The notes: generated by a model from the sequence alone, not told the origin. 64,000 nucleotides of DNA from Limimaricola sp964022235 (GCF_964022235.1 NZ_CAXHZL010000003.1:124001-188000), one strand, 5' to 3'; numbered from the stretch's first letter, positions 52,144 to 60,999 are shown. Numbers and translations: made by a program.

Positions 52144-52977
52144 TCACTGGCACGACAGGTTCTGCATGGCGGTCTGCGCCTCGGTGGCCGCCGGATCGCC
52201 GGGGAACCGGGTGCCGACCTCGCCCAGTGTCACGCAGGCGTCGGGCACCTGCCCTAGCGCGGCGAGCGATTGGCCCAGTTTGAACAGCGCCTGCGCCGCG
52301 ACCTTGCCGTCGGGATCGCCCGAAAAGCTGTCGAGATAGGCGCGCGCTGCGCCCGAGCTGTCGCCGAGACCCGACAGGGCCTCGCCGCGCTTGAACAGGG
52401 CCTCGGCGCTCAGCGCACCGCCGGGGTAGGTCTGGACATAGGCCGCAAACTGGTCAGCGGCGCCGCGAAAGTCACCTTGGGCGAGCGCCTCCGACGCCCG
52501 CTCGAAGTCCGCCTGCTCGCCGATGGCGAGCGCGGGGCCGGACCCGGTCGGAGCCGGGGCCGCAGGGGTGGGCACGTTCGAGGCGCTGTCGACGCCGCCC
52601 AAGCTCGGCGTGTCGCCAAGTTGGGAAATGTCGCAATCGGGCTCGATCTCGCAAATGCGGAATTCGAGGTCGCCGACGCGGTTGGTGCCATCGGTGGTGA
52701 TCCGGTTGATCCGGAACTCCAGCTCCTCGGTCTTCGAGGTCAGACCCTGAAGCTGTGCCTCGATGGCGTTGAGCCGCTCGAGCGCCGAGTTGCCGCCCAC
52801 CGCCTGCGGGGCGGCTCCGGTGGTGCCAAGCTCGCCGCGAAGCGACTGAATGTCGCCGTAGAGCACCGACAGTTCCTGACGGATGTCGGCGAGGGTCTTG
52901 TCCTGCCCCTGCGCAAACCCCGCGGCCGGAGCCGCGAGGGCGCACAGGAGCGCGAGGCTGCGAAGGGGCCCGGTCAT
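52144..52977 (-). CDS. cpoB: Tol-Pal system protein CpoB (YbgF)
   Basis: 277 residues from ATG 52977, overlapping the pal stop by 1 bp. A signal peptide (SLALLCALAAPAAGFAQ) is followed by an N-terminal coiled coil (ADIRQELSVLYGDIQSLRGEL, NAIEAQLQGLTSKTEELEFRINRI), a Pro/Ala/Ser linker and C-terminal TPRs (FERASEALAQGDFRGAADQFAAYVQTYPGG, AEALFKRGEALSGLGDSSGAARAYL). CpoB coordinates outer-membrane constriction with septal wall synthesis through TolA and PBP1B. Confidence 0.94.
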   Translation of the reverse strand: MTGPLRSLALLCALAAPAAGFAQGQDKTLADIRQELSVLYGDIQSLRGELGTTGAAPQAVGGNSALERLNAIEAQLQGLTSKTEELEFRINRITTDGTNRVGDLEFRICEIEPDCDISQLGDTPSLGGVDSASNVPTPAAPAPTGSGPALAIGEQADFERASEALAQGDFRGAADQFAAYVQTYPGGALSAEALFKRGEALSGLGDSSGAARAYLDSFSGDPDGKVAAQALFKLGQSLAALGQVPDACVTLGEVGTRFPGDPAATEAQTAMQNLSCQ

Positions 52978-53534
52978 CAGCTCAGCGCCCCGGCGGCGAT
53001 GACGGTGACGGCGCGGCGGTTCTGCGCATAGCAGCTCGGGTCGGAGCAGGTCGCGACCGGGCGCTCCTTGCCGTAGGAGATGGTGCGCAGACGCGACGAC
53101 GGCACACCGCGCGAGATCAGGAACTCGCGCGCGGCGTTGGCACGGCGCGCGCCCAGAGCCACGTTGTATTCGCGGGTGCCCTGCTCGTCGGCATGACCCT
53201 CGATCACGGCGAGGTAGTCGGTGTTGGTCATCAGCCACTGGGCCTGACCGCTCAGAGTGGCCATCGCCTCGGGGGTCAGGGTCGACTGATCGACCTGGAA
53301 CAGCACCCGGTCGCCGATGCTCTGGGCAAAGTACTCGGGGCTGTTAGGATTGCCCGCGCCACCGAGACCGCCTTGGCCGATCCCGGCCGACTGGTCAAAG
53401 CCCGCGCCGGCACCTGCGCCAAGGCCATCGGCCCCCGCACCTGCGCCCGCGCCCGCGCCAAAGCGGTCAGGCCGCGTGCAGGCCGAGAGCGCCAGCGCGC
53501 CGATGAGAATGGAAGCGGTGAGATACTTGTTCAT
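52977..53534 (-). CDS. pal: Peptidoglycan-associated lipoprotein Pal
   Basis: 185 residues. The signal ends LALSAC (lipobox Cys19). A long Gly/Ala-rich linker (about 28-62) precedes the OmpA-like domain: VLFQVDQSTLTPEAMATLSGQAQWL and IEGHADEQGTREYNVALGARRANAAREFLISRG contain the diaminopimelate-binding Asp/Arg. It anchors the outer membrane to the wall and binds TolB. A strong hairpin lies between tolB and pal. Confidence 0.96.
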   Translation of the reverse strand: MNKYLTASILIGALALSACTRPDRFGAGAGAGAGADGLGAGAGAGFDQSAGIGQGGLGGAGNPNSPEYFAQSIGDRVLFQVDQSTLTPEAMATLSGQAQWLMTNTDYLAVIEGHADEQGTREYNVALGARRANAAREFLISRGVPSSRLRTISYGKERPVATCSDPSCYAQNRRAVTVIAAGALS

Positions 53535-53577
53535 GTGTCAGGTCCTGCCCCTCGAGGAGTGTTTGTCGGCATGCCTA

Positions 53578-53597
53578 GCACGGGGTCGCCCCCGTGC
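53578..53597. other. Intercistronic hairpin between tolB and pal
   Basis: GCACGGGG (53578-53585) pairs perfectly with CCCCGTGC (53590-53597) around a 4 nt loop, inside the 73 bp gap. It may stabilise pal mRNA after processing or partly attenuate tolBA read-through. There is no T-run on the transcribed strand, so it is not a simple terminator. Confidence 0.6.
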
Positions 53598-53607
53598 AAA
53601 CGGCGCG

Positions 53608-54939
53608 TCATTGCTGCAGCGGGCCCCACGAGGGATCCGAAGAGAAGCCGCCCGTGGGCACGGGCTTGAGATTGCGGCCCGAGATGTCGACCGAATGGAC
53701 CTGCGGGCCGCCCGAAGCGCCCTGAGTTTCGCGGGTGAACATCAACACGCGGCCGTTGGGCGCCCAGCTCGGGCTCTCGTCGAGGAAGGACGAGGTGAGC
53801 AGACGCTCTTCGGAGCCGTCGGTGCGCATTACACCGATGTGGAAGCGGCCGGCGTTCTGCTTGGTGAAGGCGATGAGATCGCCGCGCGGGCTCCAGACCG
53901 GGGAGCCGTAGCGCCCCTCGCCAAAGGAGATGCGCTGCGGCTCGCCACCAGAGCCGGACATCACATAGATCTGCTGGGTGCCAGAGCGGTCGCTCTCGAA
54001 CACGATGCGGCTGCCGTCGGGCGAGAGCGAGGGCGAGGTCTCGATCGAGGGGGCCGACGTCAGGCGGCTGTGCGAGCCCGAGTTCAGATCGGTGCGATAG
54101 ATATCGGTGTTGCCGCCCGTGGAGACCGAATAGATCACCGAGCCGCCGTCCTTGGAAAAGCGGGGACTGAAGGCCATCTCGCCCTCGACCGTGCTGATCT
54201 GGCGACGCCCGACGCTGGCCACGTCGAGAAGGTTGATGCGGGGAAAGCCGCTTTCATAGCTGGTGTAGAGCACGCGGTCGCCATTGGGCGAGAACCGCGG
54301 GGCCAGCACGAGGCTGTTGCTGTCGGTCAGGAACTGCCGGTTCTCGCCGTCGTAATCCATGATCCCGAGGCGCCGCGCGCGGCTGTCCTTGGGGCCGGAC
54401 TCGGAAACAAAGACGACGCGGCTGTCGAAATAGCCGCTCTCGCCCGTGATGCGCGAATAGACCGCGTCGGCCACCTTGTGACCCATGCGGCGCCAGCCGC
54501 CCGTGGTGCCCGCGAACTGCAGCCCCTCGCCCAGTTCGGCGCCGGTGAACACGTCATAGAGCCGGAACTTCACGGTGAGCTGGTTGCCGTTGACCGCGAC
54601 CGCGCCGGTAATCAGCGCCTGCGCGTTGATCGCGCGCCAGTCGGGATAGGCCACGGGGCTGGCAAAGCTCGCCGGGGTGGAAATGAAGGACGAGGACGGG
54701 ATCTCGCGGAACAGGCCCGTGCCCGACAGGTCCTGCGCCACAACGCGGGTGATGTCGGCGGCCACCTGCTCGGCCCCTGCCGTTTCGGCTTGAAAGCCCG
54801 GCACCGCGAAGGGCAGCGGTTCGATCACACCTTCGGAAATGGTGATCCGCAAGGGGCCGCTCTGCGCAAGAGAGGGTGCGGGAAGGGCAGCCGCCGCGAC
54901 GAGCGGCGCCAGCAGAAGCGCGATGGTTCTGGTCAGCAT
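53608..54939 (-). CDS. tolB: Tol-Pal system protein TolB
   Basis: 443 residues. Two adjacent ATGs (54942, 54939) follow GAGGA; the second has the better 5 nt spacing. The signal peptide (TIALLLAPLVAAAALPAPSLAQ) precedes an N-terminal TolB domain and a six-bladed beta propeller with repeats such as SPNGDRVLYTS, FSKDGGSVIYS, LSPDGSRIVFESDRSGTQQIYVM and WSPRGDLIAFTKQNAG. It is periplasmic and binds Pal. It follows tolA by 122 bp. Confidence 0.97.
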   Translation of the reverse strand: MLTRTIALLLAPLVAAAALPAPSLAQSGPLRITISEGVIEPLPFAVPGFQAETAGAEQVAADITRVVAQDLSGTGLFREIPSSSFISTPASFASPVAYPDWRAINAQALITGAVAVNGNQLTVKFRLYDVFTGAELGEGLQFAGTTGGWRRMGHKVADAVYSRITGESGYFDSRVVFVSESGPKDSRARRLGIMDYDGENRQFLTDSNSLVLAPRFSPNGDRVLYTSYESGFPRINLLDVASVGRRQISTVEGEMAFSPRFSKDGGSVIYSVSTGGNTDIYRTDLNSGSHSRLTSAPSIETSPSLSPDGSRIVFESDRSGTQQIYVMSGSGGEPQRISFGEGRYGSPVWSPRGDLIAFTKQNAGRFHIGVMRTDGSEERLLTSSFLDESPSWAPNGRVLMFTRETQGASGGPQVHSVDISGRNLKPVPTGGFSSDPSWGPLQQ

Positions 54940-55061
54940 CATTGTCCTCGTTCCGTCAGGCCGCGGGGGTTCGGATCCCCTTTTTGCGCAGCGGCGTGTG
55001 ATTGGGCAACGCCCCAAGGGGCGCAGGTGTTCAACGGTTTCGTGAGCGGCGCGCCGTCGCA

Positions 55062-56273
55062 TCAGCGCATCCGCATGCCGGAGGGGTCGAAGGTCATCTC
55101 GACCTCCTTCCACTGCTCGTATTTGTCGGCGGGCAGCACATAGCCTTCGCGCTGGCAGCGCAGGATGGCGCGGCGGGCCGACTGGTAGGCCGCCTCGATC
55201 GCGCCCTCGGTGCCGCCATCGCCAGACACGCGGCGCACGTCGCCCTGTACCCGGCCCTGCGGGTCAAGGTCGAAGGCAACGGTGAGCGTCACCCGCGCGG
55301 CCTCGGAGCCCACGTCGACGTTCCAGCACTGCTGCACCGCGACGCGGAAGGCATCCTGTTCGCCCCCCGTCATCGGCGGGCCGGGGTTGGCGGCGGCCGC
55401 GGGGGCCTGCGGGGCGGGCGTGCTCGCCAGAGCGGCGGCCAGCGCGTCGGCCACGGCATCGCTGGTGTCGGTGCTGGGCGCAGGACTGGTGTCGGGCTCG
55501 GCGTCCTGCGACTGCGCGGTCTGGGTCTGCGGCGGCGTCTCTGGGGCCGGCTCTGGTGCGGGTGCGGCGCGGGCGGGCCGCGACGGCGGGCGCGGTGCCG
55601 AGGGCGGCGCGAGCGCGGCCACCTGCGGCGCGGGCGGCGTTTCGGGGGCGCTCGCCGGTTCCTCGGCCTCGGTCACGATCTCGGTCGTGGCCTCCTCGGG
55701 GGCGGTCGCCTGCTCCTCGATCTCGGCCACCTCGGCGCTCTCGGCCTCGGGAGTCGCGGCTTCGCGTACGACGTCGGCCACCTGCGCGTCGGGCGGCGGC
55801 GGGGCGACGGCTTCCGGTGCGACGCGCGGCGCGGGGCGCGGCACTGGGCGCTCGGCGACATTGGGCAGCGGCACCGACGGCGGGGCCGCGGCGGGGGGTG
55901 GTGGCGGCGGCGCGACGTCCTGTGCGGCCTCGGCGGGCGGCTCTGGCAGCGGTTCGGGCGCGGGCGGTGGCGGAGACTCCTCGGTGGGAGCCTCGGGCGC
56001 AGGCGGCGGCGGGGCGGCCTCGGTCGGCGTCTCCTGGGGCACCTCTGGCGCGGGCGGCGTCTCCTCGACCACGGGTGTCTCGGGGGCGGGCGGCACATCG
56101 GTCTGCGGCTGCGGCGATGTGGCGGCGACCAGCGCCGCGTATTCCTCGCCCGAAACGACGGACACGGGTGCGATTTCGAAATCCAGCGGTTCGCTGTCGA
56201 GACCCCAGCCCATGACGAGCCAGAGCAGCAGGCCGGCGTGGCCGATACCCGAGATGTAGCCCCCCGTGCTCAT
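55062..56273 (-). CDS. tolA: Tol-Pal system protein TolA
   Basis: 403 residues. An N-terminal helix (GHAGLLLWLVMGWGL) sits in the inner membrane with TolQR. A very long Pro/Ala/Glu-rich region (about 45-300) spans the periplasm in place of the Ala/Lys helix of E. coli TolA. The C-terminal ~100 residues form the TonB/TolA-like domain (FRVAVQQCWNVDVGSEAARVTLTVAFDLDPQGRV, AILRCQREGYVLPADKYEQWKEVEMTFDP). The two Cys probably form the family's disulfide. It starts 12 bp after tolR. Confidence 0.94.
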   Translation of the reverse strand: MSTGGYISGIGHAGLLLWLVMGWGLDSEPLDFEIAPVSVVSGEEYAALVAATSPQPQTDVPPAPETPVVEETPPAPEVPQETPTEAAPPPPAPEAPTEESPPPPAPEPLPEPPAEAAQDVAPPPPPPAAAPPSVPLPNVAERPVPRPAPRVAPEAVAPPPPDAQVADVVREAATPEAESAEVAEIEEQATAPEEATTEIVTEAEEPASAPETPPAPQVAALAPPSAPRPPSRPARAAPAPEPAPETPPQTQTAQSQDAEPDTSPAPSTDTSDAVADALAAALASTPAPQAPAAAANPGPPMTGGEQDAFRVAVQQCWNVDVGSEAARVTLTVAFDLDPQGRVQGDVRRVSGDGGTEGAIEAAYQSARRAILRCQREGYVLPADKYEQWKEVEMTFDPSGMRMR

Positions 56274-56285
56274 GACATCAGGGCC

Positions 56286-56780
56286 TCAGCCGCCCGAAGG
56301 CAGCGCGGTCGGCGCGCCTGCGCCGAAATCCGAGCCGCCCACGTCGGTGACGAGGCCGATGTTCGAGAATCCGCCCGCGTTGAGCGCGCCCATGACCTCG
56401 GCCACGCGGTTCCACGCGTTGGCCCCGTCGGCCCGCAGGAAGATGCGGTTGCCCGAGCGCTCGGCGGCGATCGCCTGAAGCCGGGTGATCAGCTCGCCCT
56501 GCGGCACCTCGGTGGTCTGGATCATCAGGCCGCCTTCGGCCGTCACGGTGACAGTCAGCGGCTCTTCCTCGTCCGAAGGCAGTGCCGAGGCGGCGGTCTG
56601 CGGCAGCTCCACGGGGATGCCCACGGTCATCAGCGGTGCCGCGACCATGAAGATGATGAGCAGCACCAGCATCACGTCCACGAAGGGCGTGATGTTGATC
56701 TCGGCCATCGGCTGCGCCCGGCCCCGGCGGCGTCCGCGACGATTGCCGCCCCCGCCCGACTTCATGACACCCGCGCCCAT
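56286..56780 (-). CDS. tolR: Tol-Pal system protein TolR
   Basis: 164 residues if started at ATG 56780, which directly follows the tolQ stop; an ATG at 56765 is an alternative. A basic N-terminus (GGGGNRRGRRRGRAQPMAEINITPF) is followed by one helix (VDVMLVLLIIFMVAAPLMTV) with the essential Asp for proton flow, then a periplasmic domain. It is ExbD-like. It forms the TolQR motor using proton motive force. Confidence 0.96.
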   Translation of the reverse strand: MGAGVMKSGGGGNRRGRRRGRAQPMAEINITPFVDVMLVLLIIFMVAAPLMTVGIPVELPQTAASALPSDEEEPLTVTVTAEGGLMIQTTEVPQGELITRLQAIAAERSGNRIFLRADGANAWNRVAEVMGALNAGGFSNIGLVTDVGGSDFGAGAPTALPSGG

Positions 56781-56781
56781 C

Positions 56782-57456
56782 TCAGCTGTCCAGCTGGCGC
56801 GACAGGATGGTCGAGAACTCGTCGGCGAAGGCCTCGTAGCCGCCGACCAGACGGTCGGCATCCGCCGAAAGCTTGTTGTAGAAGATCACGGCCGGAATTG
56901 CGGCCATCAGGCCCAAACCCGTGGCGAGCAGCGCCTCGGCGATGCCCGGTGCCACGACGGCGAGGTTGGTGTTTTGCGCCTCGGCGATCTCGATGAAGGC
57001 ATTCATAATGCCGAAAACGGTGCCGAACAGGCCGACGAAGGGCGCGGTCGAACCGGTGGTGGCGAGCACGGGAAGCCCGCGCTGCAGCCGTCCGGCCTCC
57101 TTGGCGATGGCCACGTCCATGCCGCGGTCGATGCGCGCCTGCGCGCCTGCGATCAGCCCGCCGTCCTGTCGGTGCGATCGCCGCCATTCGGTCATGCCGG
57201 CGGTAAAGATACGCTGCGACGCGCCATGCGGATCGGCACCGATCTCGTCGAAGAGCTGATCGAGAGGCTCGCCGGACCAGAAGGCGCGGTCGAAGCGCGC
57301 AGCCTCGGCACGGGCGGCGCGATATTGCACGATCTTGTCGACGATCACGGCCCAGCACCAGATCGACGCCAGGATCAACGCAATCATGACCAATTTGACG
57401 GTGATCGTCGCGCGGGCAAAAAGCGCCCACATCGAGAAGTCGGTTACCTGATCCAT
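56782..57456 (-). CDS. tolQ: Tol-Pal system protein TolQ
   Basis: 224 residues from ATG 57456 (AGCAGG upstream). Three membrane helices: about 15-37 (TVKLVMIALILASIWCWAVIV), LATTGSTAPFVGLFGTVFGIMNAF, and GIAEALLATGLGLMAAIPAVIFYN. The last two hold the conserved Thr/Ser and Pro-Gly of the TolQ/ExbB/MotA family that line the proton path. It is 1 bp from tolR. Confidence 0.97.
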   Translation of the reverse strand: MDQVTDFSMWALFARATITVKLVMIALILASIWCWAVIVDKIVQYRAARAEAARFDRAFWSGEPLDQLFDEIGADPHGASQRIFTAGMTEWRRSHRQDGGLIAGAQARIDRGMDVAIAKEAGRLQRGLPVLATTGSTAPFVGLFGTVFGIMNAFIEIAEAQNTNLAVVAPGIAEALLATGLGLMAAIPAVIFYNKLSADADRLVGGYEAFADEFSTILSRQLDS

Positions 57457-57628
57457 CTGCCTGCTCTTTGTGTCGCGCGTACGGCCTCTCGCGGGCCGCC
57501 TTGGCCGCGCATAACCGATCCGCCGGGCGAAATCCACTTCGCGCTTTGCACGGCGGCGTGAGCTGTTACAGCCCCCCGCCGTCGCACGGCGCAGCTATCG
57601 GCGGAACTTCGCGCAGTCCATGACGTCG

Positions 57629-58024
57629 CTAACCGGCCCCGATCGCGCGGCGCAGCAGGGGCGGAAGCCGCAGGGGCCGCCCTTCGTTCGACAGCGCCAC
57701 GAGTTGGACGCGGGCGGCAAAGCAAGTCTCGTCGCCACGCCGTACGGTCTGGGCCAGCGTGATCCGCGCGCCGCCCAACTCCTCAACCCGCGTCTCGACC
57801 TCCAGCACATCGTCGAATCGGGCCGGCGTCAGGTAATCGGCCTCAACGCGGCGCACCGCGAAGACGAGCCCCTGTTCGGCCTTGAGCCGCGACTGATCGA
57901 TGCCCAAGCCTCGCACCCACTCGGTGCGGGCGCGCTCAATGAACTTGAGATAATTGGCGTAGTAGACGATGCCCGCGAGGTCCGTGTCCTCATAATAGAC
58001 CCGGACCTCGAAGCGGTGGCTCAA
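57629..58024 (-). CDS. ybgC: Acyl-CoA thioesterase YbgC, Tol-Pal operon
   Basis: 131 residues with a TTG start at 58024 that overlaps the previous stop by 4 bp (TTGA). It is a hot-dog thioesterase: VYYEDTDLAGIVYYANYLKFIERARTEWVRGLG holds the catalytic Asp and the Y-x-F-x-E region. YbgC is the first gene of the canonical ybgC-tolQRAB-pal-cpoB operon, hydrolysing short-chain acyl-CoA or acyl carriers. The gap to tolQ is 172 bp, wider than usual, so tolQ may have its own promoter. Confidence 0.95.
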   Translation of the reverse strand: MSHRFEVRVYYEDTDLAGIVYYANYLKFIERARTEWVRGLGIDQSRLKAEQGLVFAVRRVEADYLTPARFDDVLEVETRVEELGGARITLAQTVRRGDETCFAARVQLVALSNEGRPLRLPPLLRRAIGAG

Positions 58025-58644
58025 TGGTCCATCCGCGCAGCAAGGCGCAGCGCGGTCGCCGGATCGTCGGAGGCGGCGGGCAGCACCGGATCGTAAGCCG
58101 CGCGAATGAGCGCTGCGATCTCGGGCTTGAGCACCACCGTGCCATCCTCGGAGGCGGCCAGCGGCGAGGCGGTGTCAAAGGCGCTCTCGGACCATGTGAG
58201 CATCGACAGAACCGCCTGGCTCAGCGCGAGCACATCGGCGGGCGTTTCGAGCGCCTCGCCCTTCATGCGCAGAAACACGATGCCCGCACGGATCGCGCCG
58301 TCGGGCTCGAAGCGAAAGGCGCGGTACTGGCTGGCGTCCCCCTCTTCGAGCTTGACCAAAAGCTCGGGCAGGCCCGGCACCAGCTTGTCGAGATCGGGTA
58401 CCGCCGTCAGCTCGTCCCATTCGCGGCAAAAGAACATCAGCAGGTTCACCCCGAGTTCGGGGTCGGTCTCGGCCATGTCATGATCGGCGAGGTGGCACAG
58501 CGCCTGCAGCGCCGACTTGATCACCGAGAGCGTCTCTTCCTCGACGCCGAAGACCACCGGCGCGATGGGGCGGGCCCAACGGGCGCACATGTAGCTGCCG
58601 TCGCCACGGGTGAACATCGCCTCTACGGTTTTCGCATCCAGCAT
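58021..58644 (-). CDS. Conserved protein of unknown function between ruvB and ybgC
   Basis: 207 residues from ATG 58644 (AGGAGG upstream). I do not recognise a domain. The sequence is soluble, acidic and alpha/beta-like: MLDAKTVEAMFTRGDGSYMC, FCREWDELTAVPDLDKLVPGLP, YRAFRFEPDGAIRAGIVFLRM and VLALSQAVLSMLTWSESAFD. No signal peptide, helix anchor or catalytic motif is visible. It overlaps ybgC by 4 bp and lies 63 bp after ruvB, so it is transcribed with the Tol-Pal or RuvCAB genes. It appears to be a Rhodobacterales-type conserved gene, an impression from its context only. Confidence 0.8.
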   Translation of the reverse strand: MLDAKTVEAMFTRGDGSYMCARWARPIAPVVFGVEEETLSVIKSALQALCHLADHDMAETDPELGVNLLMFFCREWDELTAVPDLDKLVPGLPELLVKLEEGDASQYRAFRFEPDGAIRAGIVFLRMKGEALETPADVLALSQAVLSMLTWSESAFDTASPLAASEDGTVVLKPEIAALIRAAYDPVLPAASDDPATALRLAARMDH

Positions 58645-58707
58645 GGCCGGTCCTCCTGTTTCCACTGGCAATACGCGGCACCGGGCCGCGCGTCCAGCGT
58701 CCGGGGG

Positions 58708-59742
58708 TCAGTCGAACAGCACGCCCTGCCCCGCGTCGGGCGCGCGCGGCACGGCCAATCCGAGGTGTCGCCACGCGGCGTGGGCCAGCATCCGGCCACG
58801 TGGCGTGCGCTGGATCAGACCTTGTTGCAGCAAGAACGGCTCGATCACCTCTTCCAAGGCGTCGCGGCTCTCCGACAGGGCCGCTGAAAGCGTCTCGATC
58901 CCAACCGGGCCGCCGCCATAGGCCTCCGCGATCAGCCGCAGGTAGCGCCGGTCGGCGCCATCCAGCCCCAGATCGTCGACGCCAAGCCGGGTCAGGGCGC
59001 TGTCGGCCAGCTCTTGCGTGACCCGCCCATCGCCCTCGACCACCGCAAAATCGACGACCCGGCGCAAAAGCCGACCCGCGATGCGCGGCGTGCCCCGCGC
59101 CCGTCGTGCGATCTCGCGCGCGCCCGCGTCATCGGCAGGCGTCCCAAGCAGGCGGGCGTTGCGGGTGACGATCTCGTGCAACTCGTCGACGCTGTAGAAC
59201 TGCAGCCGGGTCGGGATGCCGAAGCGGTCGCGCAGCGGCGTGGTCAGCAGGCCGAGCCGGGTGGTGGCCCCAACCAGCGTGAAGGGCTGCAATTCGATCC
59301 GCACCGTGCGCGCCGCAGGCCCTTCGCCGATCACGAGGTCGAGCGCGTAATCCTCAAGCGCCGGGTAGAGCACCTCCTCCACGGCGGGATTCAAGCGGTG
59401 AATCTCGTCGATGAAAAGCACGTCGCGCGGCTCGAGATTGGTCAGGATCGCCGCGAGATCGCCTGCCTTGGCCAGCACCGGCCCGGAGGTCATGCGAAAC
59501 CCCACGCCGAGTTCGCGCGAGATGATCTGCGCCAACGTCGTCTTGCCCAGTCCCGGCGGCCCGTGGAACAGCGTGTGGTCCATCGCCTCGCCGCGAATGC
59601 GCGCGCTTTCGATGAAGACACGCAGGTTGGCGCGGGCCTCGGCCTGGCCGATGAACTCGTTGAGGCCCTGCGGCCGCAAGGCGCGGTCGTGGTCCTCTGG
59701 CAGCCGCTCGGGACGGAGCGCGGGATCGGGGGCGTCGGTCAT
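58708..59742 (-). CDS. ruvB: Holliday junction branch migration ATPase RuvB
   Basis: 344 residues. LRPQGLNEFIGQ leads into the AAA+ domain: Walker A HGPPGLGKTTLAQI, Walker B FIDEIHRL, sensor GATTRLGLLTTPLRDRFG, and the winged-helix end GVDDLGLDGADRRYL, GGPVGIETLSAALSE. It drives branch migration with RuvA. It follows ruvA by 49 bp. Confidence 0.98.
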   Translation of the reverse strand: MTDAPDPALRPERLPEDHDRALRPQGLNEFIGQAEARANLRVFIESARIRGEAMDHTLFHGPPGLGKTTLAQIISRELGVGFRMTSGPVLAKAGDLAAILTNLEPRDVLFIDEIHRLNPAVEEVLYPALEDYALDLVIGEGPAARTVRIELQPFTLVGATTRLGLLTTPLRDRFGIPTRLQFYSVDELHEIVTRNARLLGTPADDAGAREIARRARGTPRIAGRLLRRVVDFAVVEGDGRVTQELADSALTRLGVDDLGLDGADRRYLRLIAEAYGGGPVGIETLSAALSESRDALEEVIEPFLLQQGLIQRTPRGRMLAHAAWRHLGLAVPRAPDAGQGVLFD

Positions 59743-59791
59743 GGTTCGGTCCTATGCATCGCGGGGATGCTGCAAAAGAGGGCGCGGCATC

Positions 59792-60481
59792 TCACCGCTC
59801 CTTCGGGGCCAGCTTGCGCAGCGCCGCACGGATGAGCGCCGGCGTGTCGGCCTCTGGCGCCTCATGCGCGGATTCGGCCACGGCCCCGGCGGCTTCAGAG
59901 AGGCCATAGCCGAGGTTGCCCAGCGCCGAGAGCGCTTCGGCCTGTGCCGCGGCGCTGCCTGTGTCCTTCTTCGGCGCGGACTTGCGCTTCGCGGCTGGAG
60001 CTTCGGCAGGCGCGTCATCGATCACGGCATCGGCGTCGCCCTCGCGCATCGCGGCGGGCTGAGCGCCCATCGCCATGATTGAGGGTGCCTTGTCCTTGAG
60101 TTCGTTCACGACCCGCTGCGCCGTCTTGGGACCGACCCCCTTGGCCCGCGCCACCGCCGACCAGTCGGCCAAGGCGATGGCCCGGCCCAGACCGTCGGCG
60201 CCCAGCGCGCCCAAGATCGCCAGCGATGCCTTGGCACCGATGCCCTGCACCGTAAGCAGCAGCCGGTGCCATTCCTTTTCGACCAGCGTCGGAAAGCCGA
60301 AGAGCTGCAGGATATCTTCGCGAACCAGAAGCTCGGTGTAGAGCGCCACCGCCTCGCCTGGCCCCGGCAGCTGCGCCAGAACCCGGTCGGAGACGTAGAC
60401 CACATATCCCACGCCGCGCACGTCGATCAGCACGTGATCGGTGGCGCGGTATTCGAGCCGTCCGGCGATGCGCCCGATCAC
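59792..60481 (-). CDS. ruvA: Holliday junction DNA helicase RuvA
   Basis: 229 residues with a GTG start at 60481 that overlaps ruvC by 4 bp. The OB-fold domain is MIGRIAGRLEYRATDHVLID; helix-hairpin-helix motifs are LLTVQGIGAKASLAILGAL and AKGVGPKTAQRVVNELK. An Ala/Lys/Glu-rich linker (about 130-175) is longer than usual before domain III (AEALSALGNLGYGLSEA), which contacts RuvB. Confidence 0.97.
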   Translation of the reverse strand: MIGRIAGRLEYRATDHVLIDVRGVGYVVYVSDRVLAQLPGPGEAVALYTELLVREDILQLFGFPTLVEKEWHRLLLTVQGIGAKASLAILGALGADGLGRAIALADWSAVARAKGVGPKTAQRVVNELKDKAPSIMAMGAQPAAMREGDADAVIDDAPAEAPAAKRKSAPKKDTGSAAAQAEALSALGNLGYGLSEAAGAVAESAHEAPEADTPALIRAALRKLAPKER

Positions 60482-60999
60482 GCCCGGGCCCTCGCGGCGT
60501 CGGCGCGTGCCACGGCGGCGGCCAGATGCCCTGCCGATTGCAGGTGATGCGCGTGGCAGATCGCGACGGCGAGCGCGTCGGCGGCGTCGGCGCTGTCGAG
60601 CTTCACGCCCGGAAGCTGGAGCTTCACCATGTGCTGCACCTGCGTCTTGGCGGCAGCCCCGTTGCCGACCACCGCCTTCTTGATGGTCGAGGGCATGTAT
60701 TCGCCCACCGCCAGACCCGCCTCGGCAGGGATCATCAGCGCGATGCCGCGCGCCTGGCCGAGCTTGAGCGTGCCCGCCCCGTCTGAGTTGACGAAGACAT
60801 GTTCGACCGCCGCAGCCTCGGGGCCGTGTTCGGCGATCACCGCGCGCAGCTGATAGGCCAGCGACAAGAGCCGCTCGGCAAGGTCGTCACCCTCGGAATG
60901 GCAGGTGCCGTTGGCGACATGGCGCAGCCGTGCGCCCGTGGCCTCGATCACGCCCCAGCCGAGATTCCGCAGACCCGGATCTATACCGATGACTCGCAT
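60478..60999 (-). CDS. ruvC: Holliday junction resolvase RuvC
   Basis: 173 residues. The RNase H-fold endonuclease shows acidic residues in VIGIDPGLRNLGWGV (Asp), AVEHVFVN (Glu) and LDSADAADALAVAICHAHH (Asp). It cuts Holliday junctions brought by RuvAB. It begins the ruvC-ruvA-ruvB cluster. The gap of 102 bp to the histidine kinase gene probably carries the ruv promoter. Confidence 0.97.
   Translation of the reverse strand: MRVIGIDPGLRNLGWGVIEATGARLRHVANGTCHSEGDDLAERLLSLAYQLRAVIAEHGPEAAAVEHVFVNSDGAGTLKLGQARGIALMIPAEAGLAVGEYMPSTIKKAVVGNGAAAKTQVQHMVKLQLPGVKLDSADAADALAVAICHAHHLQSAGHLAAAVARADAARARA

Noticed and set aside
57457..57628. Possible small gene between tolQ and ybgC
   Set aside because: No frame with a start, ribosome binding site and protein-like composition; only a weak 7 bp inverted repeat (ACGGCGG...CCGCCGT) is present.
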